A stretch of 64,000 bases of DNA. Source: Thalassospira alkalitolerans. GTDB taxonomy: Bacteria > Pseudomonadota > Alphaproteobacteria > Rhodospirillales > Thalassospiraceae. Below, in pieces: positions 46,505-55,815 of this stretch. Both the position numbers and the translations under genes were made by a program. Below the pieces are notes generated by a model. The model saw only the letters and a program-made list of their open reading frames with translations, had not been told where the DNA came from and ran no database searches. The first letter of the stretch is position 1; the number at the start of each line of letters is the position of its first letter. The DNA lies in contig NZ_JFKB01000011.1 of assembly GCF_002115745.1 (NCBI RefSeq), forward strand, positions 1 to 64,000, written 5' to 3'.

Positions 46505-47260
46505 CTATTTCTTTTTGTTAAACGCACGGGCCAATGCCTGTGCCATGGCGCTGGCAGCGTTGCTGACAGGCCGATCCGCCTTTTCAACCCGCACCCTTGC
46601 CGCACCCGACATTTCACCGTCATCTGCCTCAGGCGCCTCTGGCAAAGGATCAACCTTGTTCTTTTTCGGTGCCGGTTGCTTTGGCTTGGGCGGTGACACG
46701 ATATGAGACACCTTGCTCATAAAGCCACCGTCATCACCCTTGACCAAACGCGGGAATTCCAACGCGATCCCATCCAAAAGCGCCATCAACCAGCCTGATT
46801 GTTCCGCCTTGGCGAAATCGCCCAGCACATGACCATGCACGCGGGCCTTGTCACCGGGATGACCAATGCCAAGCCGCACACGCCGGTATTCCTTGCCGCA
46901 ATGGGCATCAATTGATCGCAATCCGTTATGCCCGCCATGGCCGCCGCCGCGTTTAACGCGCAGCTTGCCCGGTGGAAGATCCAGCTCGTCATGCAGGACA
47001 ATAACGTCTTCGATCGGAATTTTGTAAAAGCGCAGCACGTCGCCAACACTTTGACCGGAATTGTTCATAAAGGTTTCGGGTTTTAACACCAGAACCTTTT
47101 GTCCGTTCAATTCGCCTTCGGCCAATTGCCCCTGATATTTCTTGCGCCAGGGACCAAAAGAATAACGGCGGACGAGTTCGTCCGCCGCCATAAAGCCGAT
47201 ATTGTGACGATTGGCGGCATATCCCGATCCCGGGTTTCCCAATCCAACCACCAGTAACAT
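46505..47260 (-). CDS. pth: peptidyl-tRNA hydrolase
   Basis: Pth frees tRNA from peptidyl-tRNA that falls off the ribosome. The catalytic His is in [16 protein letters not shown], and [36 protein letters not shown] and RLGIGHPG are the conserved blocks. The enzyme is normally about 190 residues; this one has 251, with a Lys/Pro/Ala-rich C-terminal tail of about 60 residues. It is 15 bp downstream of rplY. Confidence 0.97.
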   Translation of the reverse strand: MLLVVGLGNPGSGYAANRHNIGFMAADELVRRYSFGPWRKKYQGQLAEGELNGQKVLVLKPETFMNNSGQSVGDVLRFYKIPIEDVIVLHDELDLPPGKLRVKRGGGHGGHNGLRSIDAHCGKEYRRVRLGIGHPGDKARVHGHVLGDFAKAEQSGWLMALLDGIALEFPRLVKGDDGGFMSKVSHIVSPPKPKQPAPKKNKVDPLPEAPEADDGEMSGAARVRVEKADRPVSNAASAMAQALARAFNKKK

Positions 47261-47275
47261 CGTAAGTCCTCGATC

Positions 47276-47902
47276 TTATTCTTCGGTCGCTGCTGCTTCT
47301 TCTTCGTCGTCGCCTTCGGCATTTTCTTCCGATTTAAGCGCAGACGGAGCAGCAACAGTCGCAACCGTGAAGTCACGGTCGGTAATGGTGAGTTCGACAC
47401 CTTTCGGCAATTTAATCGCCGAAATATGAATCGAGTCGCCAACTTCGACACCAGTCAGATCAAAGACGAGTTCTTCAGGAATGGCACTCGGTGCGCATTC
47501 AACTTCAACATCGTGACGAACGATGTTCAGAACGCCGCCTTTTTTCAGACCCGGGGATTTCTCTTCATTAATGAAGCGAACCGGGACTTCAACGGTCATG
47601 GTCTGACCTTTTGCGAAACGCAGGAAGTCGACATGAAGCGGCACATCGGTCACTTTGTCGAACTGAACGTCGCGCGGCAGGACTTCATAGGTTTCTTTGC
47701 CAATCTGAACGTTCAGAATATGCGAGAAGAAACCAGGTTTATGCAGAAGCTTGTTGAGCGGACGCGGGTCCATCTGAAACATAACAGGTTCCTGTTTTGC
47801 TCCATAGATGACACCAGGGACCATACCGGCACGACGCACGGCACGGGCGGCCCCCTTTCCGGCCCGTTCACGGATTTCCGCAGTGATAACAGTGTTTGCC
47901 AT
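47276..47902 (-). CDS. rplY: ribosomal protein L25 (Ctc form)
   Basis: This 208-residue protein binds 5S rRNA. The N-terminal L25 domain (EIRERAGKGAARAVRRAGMVPGVIYG) is followed by the TL5/Ctc beta domain, and the tail is acidic (EENAEGDDEEEAAATEE). The frame continues upstream to 47971; MANTVITAEIRE at 47902 is the normal start and has AAGGAA upstream. It leads the rplY-pth pair. Confidence 0.95.
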   Translation of the reverse strand: MANTVITAEIRERAGKGAARAVRRAGMVPGVIYGAKQEPVMFQMDPRPLNKLLHKPGFFSHILNVQIGKETYEVLPRDVQFDKVTDVPLHVDFLRFAKGQTMTVEVPVRFINEEKSPGLKKGGVLNIVRHDVEVECAPSAIPEELVFDLTGVEVGDSIHISAIKLPKGVELTITDRDFTVATVAAPSALKSEENAEGDDEEEAAATEE

Positions 47903-47981
47903 CGGAAACTTTCCTTGAACTAAAAATATATTGCCAACATGGGCCGGTGCGAAACACCGGTAAAAACCCACGAAAGCAAAC

Positions 47982-48007
47982 GCGCTGGCCTCCAGGGGTG
48001 CCAGCGC
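47982..48007 (-). terminator. prs terminator
   Basis: GCGCTGGC (47982-47989) pairs with GCCAGCGC (48000-48007), followed on the minus strand by GTTTGCTTTC. The T-tract is imperfect. Confidence 0.5.
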
Positions 48008-48024
48008 AGCAGCGCCTTATACCC

Positions 48025-48957
48025 TCAATCGAAAAGAACGGAAACAGATTTTTCTTCCGAAATTCGACGAATGGCTTCGGCCATCAAAGGAGCAATCGGA
48101 AGCTGGCGGATTTTAGAACATCCACGAACGGCTTCTGATGCCTTGATACTGTCAGTGGTAACAACTTCGGTCATCGGCGAATTTGCAATGCGGTCAACGG
48201 CCGGGCCCGAAAGAACACCATGGCTGACATAGGCTGCAACCGATGCCGCCCCGCGTTCCGTCAACGCGGTTGCCGCGTTGCAAAGCGTACCGGCGGAATC
48301 AACGATATCATCGACCAGAATGCAAGCCGCATCCTTAACATCACCGATAACATGCATGACTTCGGAAACGCCAGCCTGCGGGCGACGTTTGTCGATGATT
48401 GCCAGTTCCGCATCCAGACGTTTTGCAACCGAACGTGCACGGGCGACACCGCCAACATCCGGGCTGACGATGACCAGTTTCTGGCCTTCGAACTTGTTGC
48501 GGATATCGCTGGTCAGCACCGGGGATGCAAACAGGTTATCAAGCGGAATATCAAAGAAGCCCTGAATCTGACCGGCATGAAGGTCCATGGTCAGAACGCG
48601 ATCAGCACCGGCAACCGTGATCAGGTTGGCAACCAGCTTGGCCGAAATCGGGGTACGGGGGCCTGATTTGCGGTCCTGACGGGCATAACCGAAATACGGC
48701 AGCACAGCCGTAATACGGCGCGCCGAACCACGACGCAGCGCATCAAGAACCACCAGAAGCTCCATCAGATGGTCATTGGCGGGATAAGAGGTGCTCTGAA
48801 TGACAAAAACGTCCTCACCGCGGACGTTTTCCTGAATTTCACACCAAATTTCCTGATCGGAGAAGCGCTTAAGATCTGCACGGGTCAACGGCAAATTCAA
48901 ATGATCAGCAATGGCCTCAGACAACGGGCGGTTGCTGTTACAAGCGAGGATCTTCAT
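48025..48957 (-). CDS. prs: ribose-phosphate pyrophosphokinase
   Basis: Prs makes PRPP from ribose 5-phosphate and ATP for nucleotide, histidine and tryptophan synthesis. The 310-residue protein shows [20 protein letters not shown], the ATP-binding [23 protein letters not shown], the [14 protein letters not shown] loop and the PRPP-binding [26 protein letters not shown] at 48957 is the standard N-terminus, so the 20-residue upstream extension is not included. Confidence 0.97.
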   Translation of the reverse strand: MKILACNSNRPLSEAIADHLNLPLTRADLKRFSDQEIWCEIQENVRGEDVFVIQSTSYPANDHLMELLVVLDALRRGSARRITAVLPYFGYARQDRKSGPRTPISAKLVANLITVAGADRVLTMDLHAGQIQGFFDIPLDNLFASPVLTSDIRNKFEGQKLVIVSPDVGGVARARSVAKRLDAELAIIDKRRPQAGVSEVMHVIGDVKDAACILVDDIVDSAGTLCNAATALTERGAASVAAYVSHGVLSGPAVDRIANSPMTEVVTTDSIKASEAVRGCSKIRQLPIAPLMAEAIRRISEEKSVSVLFD

Positions 48958-49273
48958 GGCGGGGGCCTCGATTAATGGGTGCCGGGAAAGCGAATAATCT
49001 AATGTCCTGCGCGGCACAGGCCGGTTGCAAGCTTACCCGTCACAAGTCCCATCACGCCTTTTACCGTTGCGGCGACCCAACAATCAGGCGTTTCCGCCCT
49101 GCCGGTCCAACGGTACATCTACGACACTCAAAGACCCATAATCGGCAAGCCCACATATCAGTGAACCGCGGGCGTGTTATAACCAGCCGTTAACAGTCTG
49201 TAAATGGGTCGGGTGGCGAATAACAACAAGGCAGTTATGCAGAACGGCGCAATACCGCGCAATCTGCAAATCT

Positions 49274-50287
49274 TTACCGTGTGGAAACTGTCTTTTTATC
49301 GGCTTTAAGCATCATGCCCTTTTTGCGCGCCACCTGATTAAGCGCCCCTTCAAGGGCATCAACAGCGGCCTGTGCCGCAATGGATGCAACAGCCCCCCAC
49401 CGCTCATCAAGCCGCCCGCGCGGGACAACATTATTCTGGGCCATCTGGCCAAGTTCCGTCCCGTCCGGGTCCATGATCACCCAATCGATCAAAACCTGAT
49501 CAAGCGGACTGGTGGTTTTGCGCGTTACCGGCTTCACCTCGATGGTCGCCGACAGGATAATGGATCGATCATCAATCTCATTGTCAACTTCGATGCCCTT
49601 GGCCCGCAAAAGGGCACCTGCGGACCGGGCCAATGCCACATTGCCATCACCGGGGGCACCGGCAAAATCAATCAGCGCAATCTTGACCACCGGGGCCGCC
49701 GCCAAATCGCTTCGGTCGCCTGAAATCAGAAACGCAATCCGGCTTGCCGGGTCACGCACCAATTCATCATAGGCAAGCTGGGTCGGGTCAATTCTTTGCC
49801 CCTGAAGGGTACGAATTTTTTCAACCAATTCCTGGGGAACGGCCAAATCGCTTTCTTCGGGGCCACCGGGATCTTGGGCAAACCACTGGCTTGCCTGTAA
49901 TTCACCGGCCCCGCGTGCGGTATCAATCGCCAGTCCATCCGGATTCATCAGAACCCAGGTCACATCAATAAAGGCCGCGTCCCCATCCGCCAGACGGGAT
50001 TGAACATTGGGCCGCAATATAAAGTCGCCACCAAGCTTGCTGTCGCTATAGGCCGGGATGTCATGGGCACGCAATGCACGCGCCATCGCACGTGCCAGAT
50101 GAACCGACGCCCCATCAGGAAGGTCTTCACCGATTTCCACCCGAACCGTATTGGCATCACGCAGTTCCAGCAATGCCGGGTCGCCTTCGCGCCCTGCCCC
50201 TTCGAACGGACGTGGCAAATCACCACACCCCGCAAGCGGGGCGACAATCAAAATGAAAAGCAAAAAGGACCGGATCGGCGAAATCAT
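49274..50287 (-). CDS. predicted lipoprotein, unknown
   Basis: I do not recognise a family with certainty. The 337-residue protein begins with a lipoprotein signal (MISPIRSFLLFILIVAPLAGC, lipidated Cys21), so it is anchored on a membrane. Two similar halves are suggested by VTWVLMNPDGLAIDTARG (about 108-125) and IDWVIMDPDGTELGQMAQ (about 268-285), each in a stretch resembling the other, so an internal duplication is likely. It is the last gene after the lgt-methyltransferase-pgeF run, 29 bp beyond a tiny membrane peptide frame. Confidence 0.8.
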   Translation of the reverse strand: MISPIRSFLLFILIVAPLAGCGDLPRPFEGAGREGDPALLELRDANTVRVEIGEDLPDGASVHLARAMARALRAHDIPAYSDSKLGGDFILRPNVQSRLADGDAAFIDVTWVLMNPDGLAIDTARGAGELQASQWFAQDPGGPEESDLAVPQELVEKIRTLQGQRIDPTQLAYDELVRDPASRIAFLISGDRSDLAAAPVVKIALIDFAGAPGDGNVALARSAGALLRAKGIEVDNEIDDRSIILSATIEVKPVTRKTTSPLDQVLIDWVIMDPDGTELGQMAQNNVVPRGRLDERWGAVASIAAQAAVDALEGALNQVARKKGMMLKADKKTVSTR

Positions 50288-50316
50288 CTGTTTATTGTCA
50301 CCTTGGCGTCACCGCA

Positions 50317-50385
50317 TCACATCAAGACACAACCAACCATGGCTGCGATGATTATAAAAAAGAACAACATGATCATATGGGGCAT
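50317..50385 (-). CDS. possible 22-residue membrane peptide
   Basis: A frame of 22 codons starts at ATG 50385 with AAGGAA eight bases before it, and ends TGA. The peptide is a single hydrophobic helix (MPHMIMLFFFIIIAAMV then GCVLM) and has a lipobox-like MVGC near its end. It fills the gap between pgeF and the lipoprotein gene, on the same strand as lgt. There is no homology evidence. Confidence 0.45.
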   Translation of the reverse strand: MPHMIMLFFFIIIAAMVGCVLM

Positions 50386-50396
50386 GATTTGGTTCC

Positions 50397-51218
50397 TTAT
50401 CCCCCGGCCAACATGATGGCCGATAATTGCCGACCATAATCCGGTTCTTTGCGCAAGGTCGTGCGACGATAGCTGTAAAACAGGTCTTCCTCGGCCAAGG
50501 TATCACGCGCCACCAATTCAACCTCGGCAATTTCGGTCGCCATCGTCCGGCGCCGCACATATTCCGGCAAATCAAACATGAAATGCCCCGCCCGTACCGA
50601 CGGATCAAATAAATCGTCATCACCCGACGGGCCAGACAGGATCGTATCGCGAAAACCACCATCAACTTCATAAGACGGGCGCGCAATACACGGCCCAACG
50701 GCGGCGGTTATATCCCCCCGCGATGCGCCCAATTTTTCCATCGCCGCAACCGTCGCCTCGGAAATCCCGGCGAACGACCCGCGCCACCCCGAATGGCACG
50801 CCCCGATCACCCCGGCCTTGGCGTCATGAAACAAAACCGGCGTACAATCAGCGGTCAAAATGCCCAGCATAATATCCGGGCGATCCGTCACCATGGCATC
50901 CGCCTTGGGGGCGTCGGATCGATCCAGCGGATGATCAAGCACCGCCACATCAATCCCGTGCACCTGATAAACCGTCGTCAGGCGTTCTTGCGTCGTGCCA
51001 AAAACCCGCGCCGCCCGGGCGCGATTTTCCGAAACACGATCCCGGCTGTCATCCGAGCCAAAGCCAACGTTAAGCCCGCCATGAATACCATCGCTAATGC
51101 CGCCCTTGCGGGTCAAAAAACCATGACGCAATCCTTCGCGCGCTTGCATGGATTTGGCTTCCAGCCACATCAGGCCATTGGCTTTGCGTTCAATTCCACG
51201 GGTCGTCTGACGGGTCAT
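50397..51218 (-). CDS. pgeF: polyphenol oxidase / purine nucleoside hydrolase family (YfiH, PgeF)
   Basis: The 273-residue protein has the laccase-domain signature: NVGFGSDD, the metal-binding ILTADCTPVLF and GACHSGWRGSFAG, and CIARPSYEV. Related proteins were described as peptidoglycan editing factor and as purine nucleoside-acting enzymes. It follows the MidA-type methyltransferase by 11 bp in an operon with lgt, an order common in Alphaproteobacteria. GGAG is seven bases before the ATG. Confidence 0.94.
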   Translation of the reverse strand: MTRQTTRGIERKANGLMWLEAKSMQAREGLRHGFLTRKGGISDGIHGGLNVGFGSDDSRDRVSENRARAARVFGTTQERLTTVYQVHGIDVAVLDHPLDRSDAPKADAMVTDRPDIMLGILTADCTPVLFHDAKAGVIGACHSGWRGSFAGISEATVAAMEKLGASRGDITAAVGPCIARPSYEVDGGFRDTILSGPSGDDDLFDPSVRAGHFMFDLPEYVRRRTMATEIAEVELVARDTLAEEDLFYSYRRTTLRKEPDYGRQLSAIMLAGG

Positions 51219-51229
51219 CGAAAGCTCCG

Positions 51230-52357
51230 TTATCCTTCGGCACCGCTGACACAGGGCGGCGGTGCGGTATCGCGACCGTATCCGATCAGCACTTTAAAAA
51301 GTGTTCCCATCTGATCGGCTTCGATCAAACGGGCCAATGCCGTATCAATTAATTTTGCCTGTTCCGCATCTGCGGTTTCTTTCAAAAGCTCGGCCCGCTG
51401 TTCAATACCCAACATCCTAAGGAACGTTCCTTGGGTCAAAACCGCCCCAACCCGACCATCGGCTTCAAGAATCGTACGACCAATGGCGGCAAAATCAACA
51501 TGGGCAGTCACATCGGCATCACCGGGCTGATCAAGAACCGAATGGAATTTATGATCCTTTAAGGCCTGCAACGTATCGCCAAAGGCACTATGGGGATGAC
51601 CATAATCAATAAATAATGCCGCCCCGCCAACCGCATTCAGACGGCGCGCCACCTGATCGGCAATCGCGATCGCAAGCGCACAGCTTTCAAAAATATCACC
51701 GGGTTTTGCCGTCCCGCGCAAGGTGGCCGGGATCAGCGCATCAGTCACCGGCGTTTCCTGCCCGCGCACAAACCCAAGTGCGCCGGTCCCGGCATCAACA
51801 CCAATCAACCGTTCGGCCCAGCCATGGTCGCCGCGTTCGAACTGACGGATCGGAAGGGCGTCAAAAAACTCATTGCCGATCACGATCATCGGCGCATTGC
51901 CGCGTGATGGAATATCGTCAAACGCCTCGTGCCAGGTTGCCGGGATGCCATAGGGCATAATCGCCGTTTGCTGATGGCTGCGCAAAACCGGGCTGGTTTC
52001 AACAAATCGCACCGTCAGAGCATCGGAAAAACCCGGCACATTGCGCACGGCACGCAACGCATCGGCCATCAAGGTGCCGCGCCCCGGCCCAAGTTCGACC
52101 AGATCAATCTTGCGCGGACTGCCCATCTGTTGCCAGCTTACCGCCGCCCAAAGACCGATCAATTCGCCAAACATCTGACTGATTTCTGGCGCCGTGATGA
52201 AATCACCATCGCGTCCAAACGGGTCCTGTTTGCGGTAATAACCAAATTCAGGGTGGGCAAGCGCATCATTCATGAAATCGGCAATGGTGATCGGCCCGGA
52301 AAGCGCGATCCGCCGTTTCAAATGGTCCAGTAACGGGGTTTCAGACGTCTCGGTCAC
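51230..52357 (-). CDS. MidA/NDUFAF7-type SAM-dependent methyltransferase
   Basis: The 375-residue protein has the family N-terminus (LLDHLKRRIALSGPITIADFMNDALAHPEFGYY) and the SAM-binding site LVELGPGRGTLMADALRA. Mitochondrial NDUFAF7 methylates an arginine in complex I; a bacterial counterpart role is likely but unproven. Its GTG start at 52357 overlaps the lgt stop codon in a GTGA junction, so the two are translationally coupled. Confidence 0.93.
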   Translation of the reverse strand: MTETSETPLLDHLKRRIALSGPITIADFMNDALAHPEFGYYRKQDPFGRDGDFITAPEISQMFGELIGLWAAVSWQQMGSPRKIDLVELGPGRGTLMADALRAVRNVPGFSDALTVRFVETSPVLRSHQQTAIMPYGIPATWHEAFDDIPSRGNAPMIVIGNEFFDALPIRQFERGDHGWAERLIGVDAGTGALGFVRGQETPVTDALIPATLRGTAKPGDIFESCALAIAIADQVARRLNAVGGAALFIDYGHPHSAFGDTLQALKDHKFHSVLDQPGDADVTAHVDFAAIGRTILEADGRVGAVLTQGTFLRMLGIEQRAELLKETADAEQAKLIDTALARLIEADQMGTLFKVLIGYGRDTAPPPCVSGAEG

Positions 52358-53187
52358 GCGGTCTGCTCTTCTTTTGGAAGTTGGCGTGTTTTGATCGGAT
52401 CGGTTTTCAAGGCATAGAAAATACACCCAAGTCCGACCAGCACCATTGGGATCGACAACAATTGCCCCATGGTCGCACCAAATGTCAGGAAACCAAGCTG
52501 GGCATCGGGTTGGCGGAAAAACTCGACAATGATGCGCGAAATGCCGTAACCGGCCACAAATGTGCCGCCCATAATTCCCGGACGATGACGAACAAATGGG
52601 CTTCGCGCCAAAATGAACAACACAACAAACAGGATCGCGCCTTCAAGCGCGGCTTCGTAAAGCTGGCTGGGATGGCGCGGTTCCGGCCCGCCATTGGGAA
52701 AGACCATGCCCCACGGGGCATCGGTGGCCCGGCCAAACAATTCGCCATTGATGAAATTGGCAATCCGGCCAAAAAACAGCCCGATCGGCGCGGCAACGGC
52801 GGCGGCATCCAGCACGGCCAAAATCGAAATGCCACGTTTGCGCGCAAACAAAATGATCGCAATGATGACCCCCATGAACCCGCCATGGAACGCCATACCA
52901 CCTTGCCAGACCTTTAAGATATTGGCCGGGTTCGCAAGGTAATAATCCAGATTGTAAAACAGGATATACCCCGTTCGCCCGCCAAGAATGACGCCAAGTG
53001 TCGCCCAGAACAGCAGATCATCAATGTCACGTTTGCTCATGATGTTGGGCGTTTTCGAACAATAATGAACGACATACCGCCACCCCAACAGCAATCCCGC
53101 GATATAGGCAAGTGCGTACCAGCGGATCGCAATCGGGCCAATTGCAATGGCAATCGGGTCAATCGCCGGAAAGGCAAGACTAAGCAT
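52354..53187 (-). CDS. lgt: prolipoprotein diacylglyceryl transferase
   Basis: Lgt transfers diacylglycerol to the lipobox cysteine of prolipoproteins in the inner membrane. The 277-residue protein has seven predicted membrane helices. The Lgt signature GRIANFINGELFGR, HPSQLYEA and GGRTGYILFYN are all present. It is the first gene of the lgt-MidA-pgeF operon. Confidence 0.97.
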   Translation of the reverse strand: MLSLAFPAIDPIAIAIGPIAIRWYALAYIAGLLLGWRYVVHYCSKTPNIMSKRDIDDLLFWATLGVILGGRTGYILFYNLDYYLANPANILKVWQGGMAFHGGFMGVIIAIILFARKRGISILAVLDAAAVAAPIGLFFGRIANFINGELFGRATDAPWGMVFPNGGPEPRHPSQLYEAALEGAILFVVLFILARSPFVRHRPGIMGGTFVAGYGISRIIVEFFRQPDAQLGFLTFGATMGQLLSIPMVLVGLGCIFYALKTDPIKTRQLPKEEQTA

Positions 53188-53303
53188 CAGGGGGAACTCC
53201 GTGGCGTATGTCGTTTCATAAACGGCTGGGATGTATCGACTGGTCGCAAAGGATCAGGGCAGGAACATGGCAAACCACCCCCGCCCGTTTCCAGATTAGC
53301 GGA

Positions 53304-54290
53304 TTAACGGAATGGATCTTCGGTTGCGAGGTAATCCTGAATATATTGCCGCACACCTTCTTCAAGCGGCGTCATATCCGCGTCGTATCCTGCGGCGCGT
53401 AACTTGGCCATATTGGCCTCGGTGAAATACTGATATTTATCGCGGATGCTTTCAGGTGTTGGCACGAACTTGATATCGGGTTCCTTGCCAAGGGCGGCAA
53501 AGACTGACAATGCCAAATCCTTGAAACTGCGCGCCTTGCCAGTGCCGATGTTAAACAGGTCGCTGACCTGTGGATTGTCATACAGCCACATGATGATATT
53601 CACCACGTCGCCGACCCAGACAAAATCACGCAACTGGCCGCCATCCTCGTAATCGGGATGATGCGATTTAAACAGGGTTGCGGTTTCCCCGGCGGACAGT
53701 TTGTCAAACATCTGCGACACAACCGACCGCATACCATCCTTGTGATATTCGTTCGGGCCGTAAACGTTAAAGAACTTTAATCCGGCCCATTGTTTCGGAC
53801 GGAACCCGTTTTGGTCCAAAACCGTTCTGAACCGGCGATCTGTTGCATGCTTGGACCAGCCATAGGCGTTAAGCGGCGCCAGCTTTGCCAAATTGGCTTG
53901 ATCGAAACTGTCGTCAAAGCCCTGCTTGCCATCGCCATAGGTCGCCGCCGACGAGGCATAGACCAAGCGCGCCGAATGACGCGAACACCATTCCCAAAGC
54001 CAGGTCGTCAGTTTGTAGTTGTTCTGGACGATCTTGTCGGCATCGCGTTCGGTGGTGGCGGAAATAGCGCCCATATGGAAGATCACATCAACATCGCCGC
54101 CATGATCTTCCAAGAATTTTGGCAAATCATCGGGATGGACGATATCGCGCAGATTGCGTTTGGCGATGTTTTTCCATTTGATCCCGTCGCGCAGGCGATC
54201 AACAACCACAATGTCGGTTTCGCCACGTTCTTCAAGGGCGGCCACAATATTGGAACCAATAAATCCGGCGCCACCGGTTACGATCAGCAT
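53304..54290 (-). CDS. hldD: ADP-L-glycero-D-manno-heptose 6-epimerase
   Basis: HldD makes the heptose donor for the lipopolysaccharide inner core. The 328-residue protein has the NAD motif GGAGFIGSNIV, the Ser in YASSAATYG and the YxxxK pair in YGWSKHATD, and ends with the epimerase tail. A 20-residue upstream extension is excluded because AGGAGA precedes ATG 54290. It stands alone; other heptose genes are not in the window. Confidence 0.95.
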   Translation of the reverse strand: MLIVTGGAGFIGSNIVAALEERGETDIVVVDRLRDGIKWKNIAKRNLRDIVHPDDLPKFLEDHGGDVDVIFHMGAISATTERDADKIVQNNYKLTTWLWEWCSRHSARLVYASSAATYGDGKQGFDDSFDQANLAKLAPLNAYGWSKHATDRRFRTVLDQNGFRPKQWAGLKFFNVYGPNEYHKDGMRSVVSQMFDKLSAGETATLFKSHHPDYEDGGQLRDFVWVGDVVNIIMWLYDNPQVSDLFNIGTGKARSFKDLALSVFAALGKEPDIKFVPTPESIRDKYQYFTEANMAKLRAAGYDADMTPLEEGVRQYIQDYLATEDPFR

Positions 54291-54531
54291 TGCATTCTCC
54301 TGGCGGCACTCTGGCCTTGTTAAAGACTTCCGGGCCGTATGGGGCATCAATTATAAAAGCAGACCACTTTATAGGCCCGCCCCCGATCCGGGGCAAGAAA
54401 AGCTGTCGGTTTTTCAATGATTGCCGCCAGTGCGATGATCACCTTGCCTTAAGGGGCGTATCCCCCATATTATGCGCAAGTTTTACGAATATGCCGTCGC
54501 AAATCATGCGGCCCGACAGCCGGAGACAAAG

Positions 54532-54849
54532 ATGCAGATCAATAACCGTATTCTTGACGACCTTACCCGTGTCACCAATTCCGCATTGGGCACCATGACC
54601 GGCATGAAGGGCGAGATCGACGCACTTGTCCGCCAGCAGTTCGAACGCATTCTGGCTGGCATGGATTTGGTCAGCCGCGAAGAATTCGATGTTGTTCACG
54701 ATGTCGCCATCCGCGCGGCCGAACGCATTGATGCGCTTGAAGCCAAGATCACCGAACTTGAAGGCCGTCTGGCCGTTGCCGACAAGGCAGCCCCGAAACC
54801 TGCGGCCAAACGTGCCAGTGCCAAACCAGCGGCAAAAAAAGACGCATAA
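54532..54849 (+). CDS. ubiK: ubiquinone biosynthesis accessory factor UbiK
   Basis: The 105-residue protein is a BMFP/YqiC-type protein, mainly a trimeric coiled coil (VHDVAIRAAERIDALEAKITELEGRLA) with an N-terminal amphipathic part and a Lys/Ala/Pro tail. UbiK helps the ubiquinone enzyme complex. ATG 54532 has GGAG seven bases upstream, so the 20-residue longer frame is not used. Confidence 0.9.
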   Translation: MQINNRILDDLTRVTNSALGTMTGMKGEIDALVRQQFERILAGMDLVSREEFDVVHDVAIRAAERIDALEAKITELEGRLAVADKAAPKPAAKRASAKPAAKKDA

Positions 54850-55038
54850 TCGGGAAGCCATCCCCACATAAAGGCAAGAACTCCGTTCACAACAGGGCCG
54901 CTGAAAGGCCGGTCAGGAACAGCCGTTTGCCGATCACATGAAATTCATGACTGTCGCGCGTCGCGGGATGGTTGAAACGTGGCGGGCACCGGCATATAGT
55001 GCGCGCCCTTTCGCATATGCAGAGACTGGCAAATTTAT

Positions 55039-55545
55039 ATGAATGACCAAATGGAAGATATCGGCGACTTTGGCGACGAAAACCCGTTGCTGCTTGTCGA
55101 AGATATCGCCCGAACCAATGACTGGCATCTGGAACGTCGCAGCGAAGATGAAATCGTTGTCGAAATTCCGGCCCATTGGTGCACATATCTGGTCTATTTC
55201 ACCTGGCGCGAAGACGCGGAAGCGCTTCATATTGCCTGCTGCTTTGATCTGTTCGTGCCCGAACCGTTGCGCCCGCGTGTCTATGAACTGGTGGCAAAGT
55301 GCAACGAACAGCTTTGGCTGGGCCATTTCGGATTATGGCTTGATGAAAACATGCCGCTGTTTCGCCATACGCTTTTATTTGCCGGTGATGTACCGCCGAT
55401 GGTCGAACAGTTCGAAGAACTGATTGATATCGCCATTTCCGAATGCGAACGTTTTTTCCCGGCTTTCAATTTTGTTCTGGGTCAGGGCAAAACCCCGGAC
55501 GAAGCCTTGGCCCATTCGATGCTGGAACCTGTCGGCCAAGCCTAG
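55039..55545 (+). CDS. YbjN domain protein
   Basis: The 168-residue protein has the YbjN fold, a type III secretion chaperone-like domain, with NDWHLERRSEDEIVVEI, LVYFTWREDAEALH and NEQLWLGHFGLWLDE. Members are common in Alphaproteobacteria and of unknown function. It lies ahead of proC, separated by a strong stem-loop. Confidence 0.9.
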   Translation: MNDQMEDIGDFGDENPLLLVEDIARTNDWHLERRSEDEIVVEIPAHWCTYLVYFTWREDAEALHIACCFDLFVPEPLRPRVYELVAKCNEQLWLGHFGLWLDENMPLFRHTLLFAGDVPPMVEQFEELIDIAISECERFFPAFNFVLGQGKTPDEALAHSMLEPVGQA

Positions 55546-55570
55546 ATCAGACACCTGCCAAGACGCATTC

Positions 55571-55602
55571 CAACAGGGTCGGCCATTGCGCCGACCCTGT
55601 TG
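55571..55602 (+). terminator. ybjN terminator stem
   Basis: CAACAGGGTCGGC (55571-55583) pairs over 13 bases with GCCGACCCTGTTG (55590-55602). No T-run follows, but the stem is very strong. Confidence 0.6.
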
Positions 55603-55761
55603 CATTATAGGCCATGCGCATTCCCGATCCGGCCAAATGAACCCGAAAATTCACCTGCAATCTGACAGTTCCCTGTGACACCTGGTGAATTTTTCCCATC
55701 CCCTTGCCGCCCTGATCAACTTGACCCACCTTCAGAACATCGCTACGGCATTGCATTATAT

Positions 55762-55786
55762 CTGCTGATCCGCACATGATCAGCAG
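55762..55786. promoter_or_regulatory. perfect inverted repeat before proC
   Basis: CTGCTGATC and GATCAGCAG flank 7 bases, ending 29 bp before the proC start codon. It could be an operator or a leader hairpin. Confidence 0.5.
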
Positions 55787-55815
55787 CACAGGATGGAACA
55801 AGCGGAGCAGATTTT

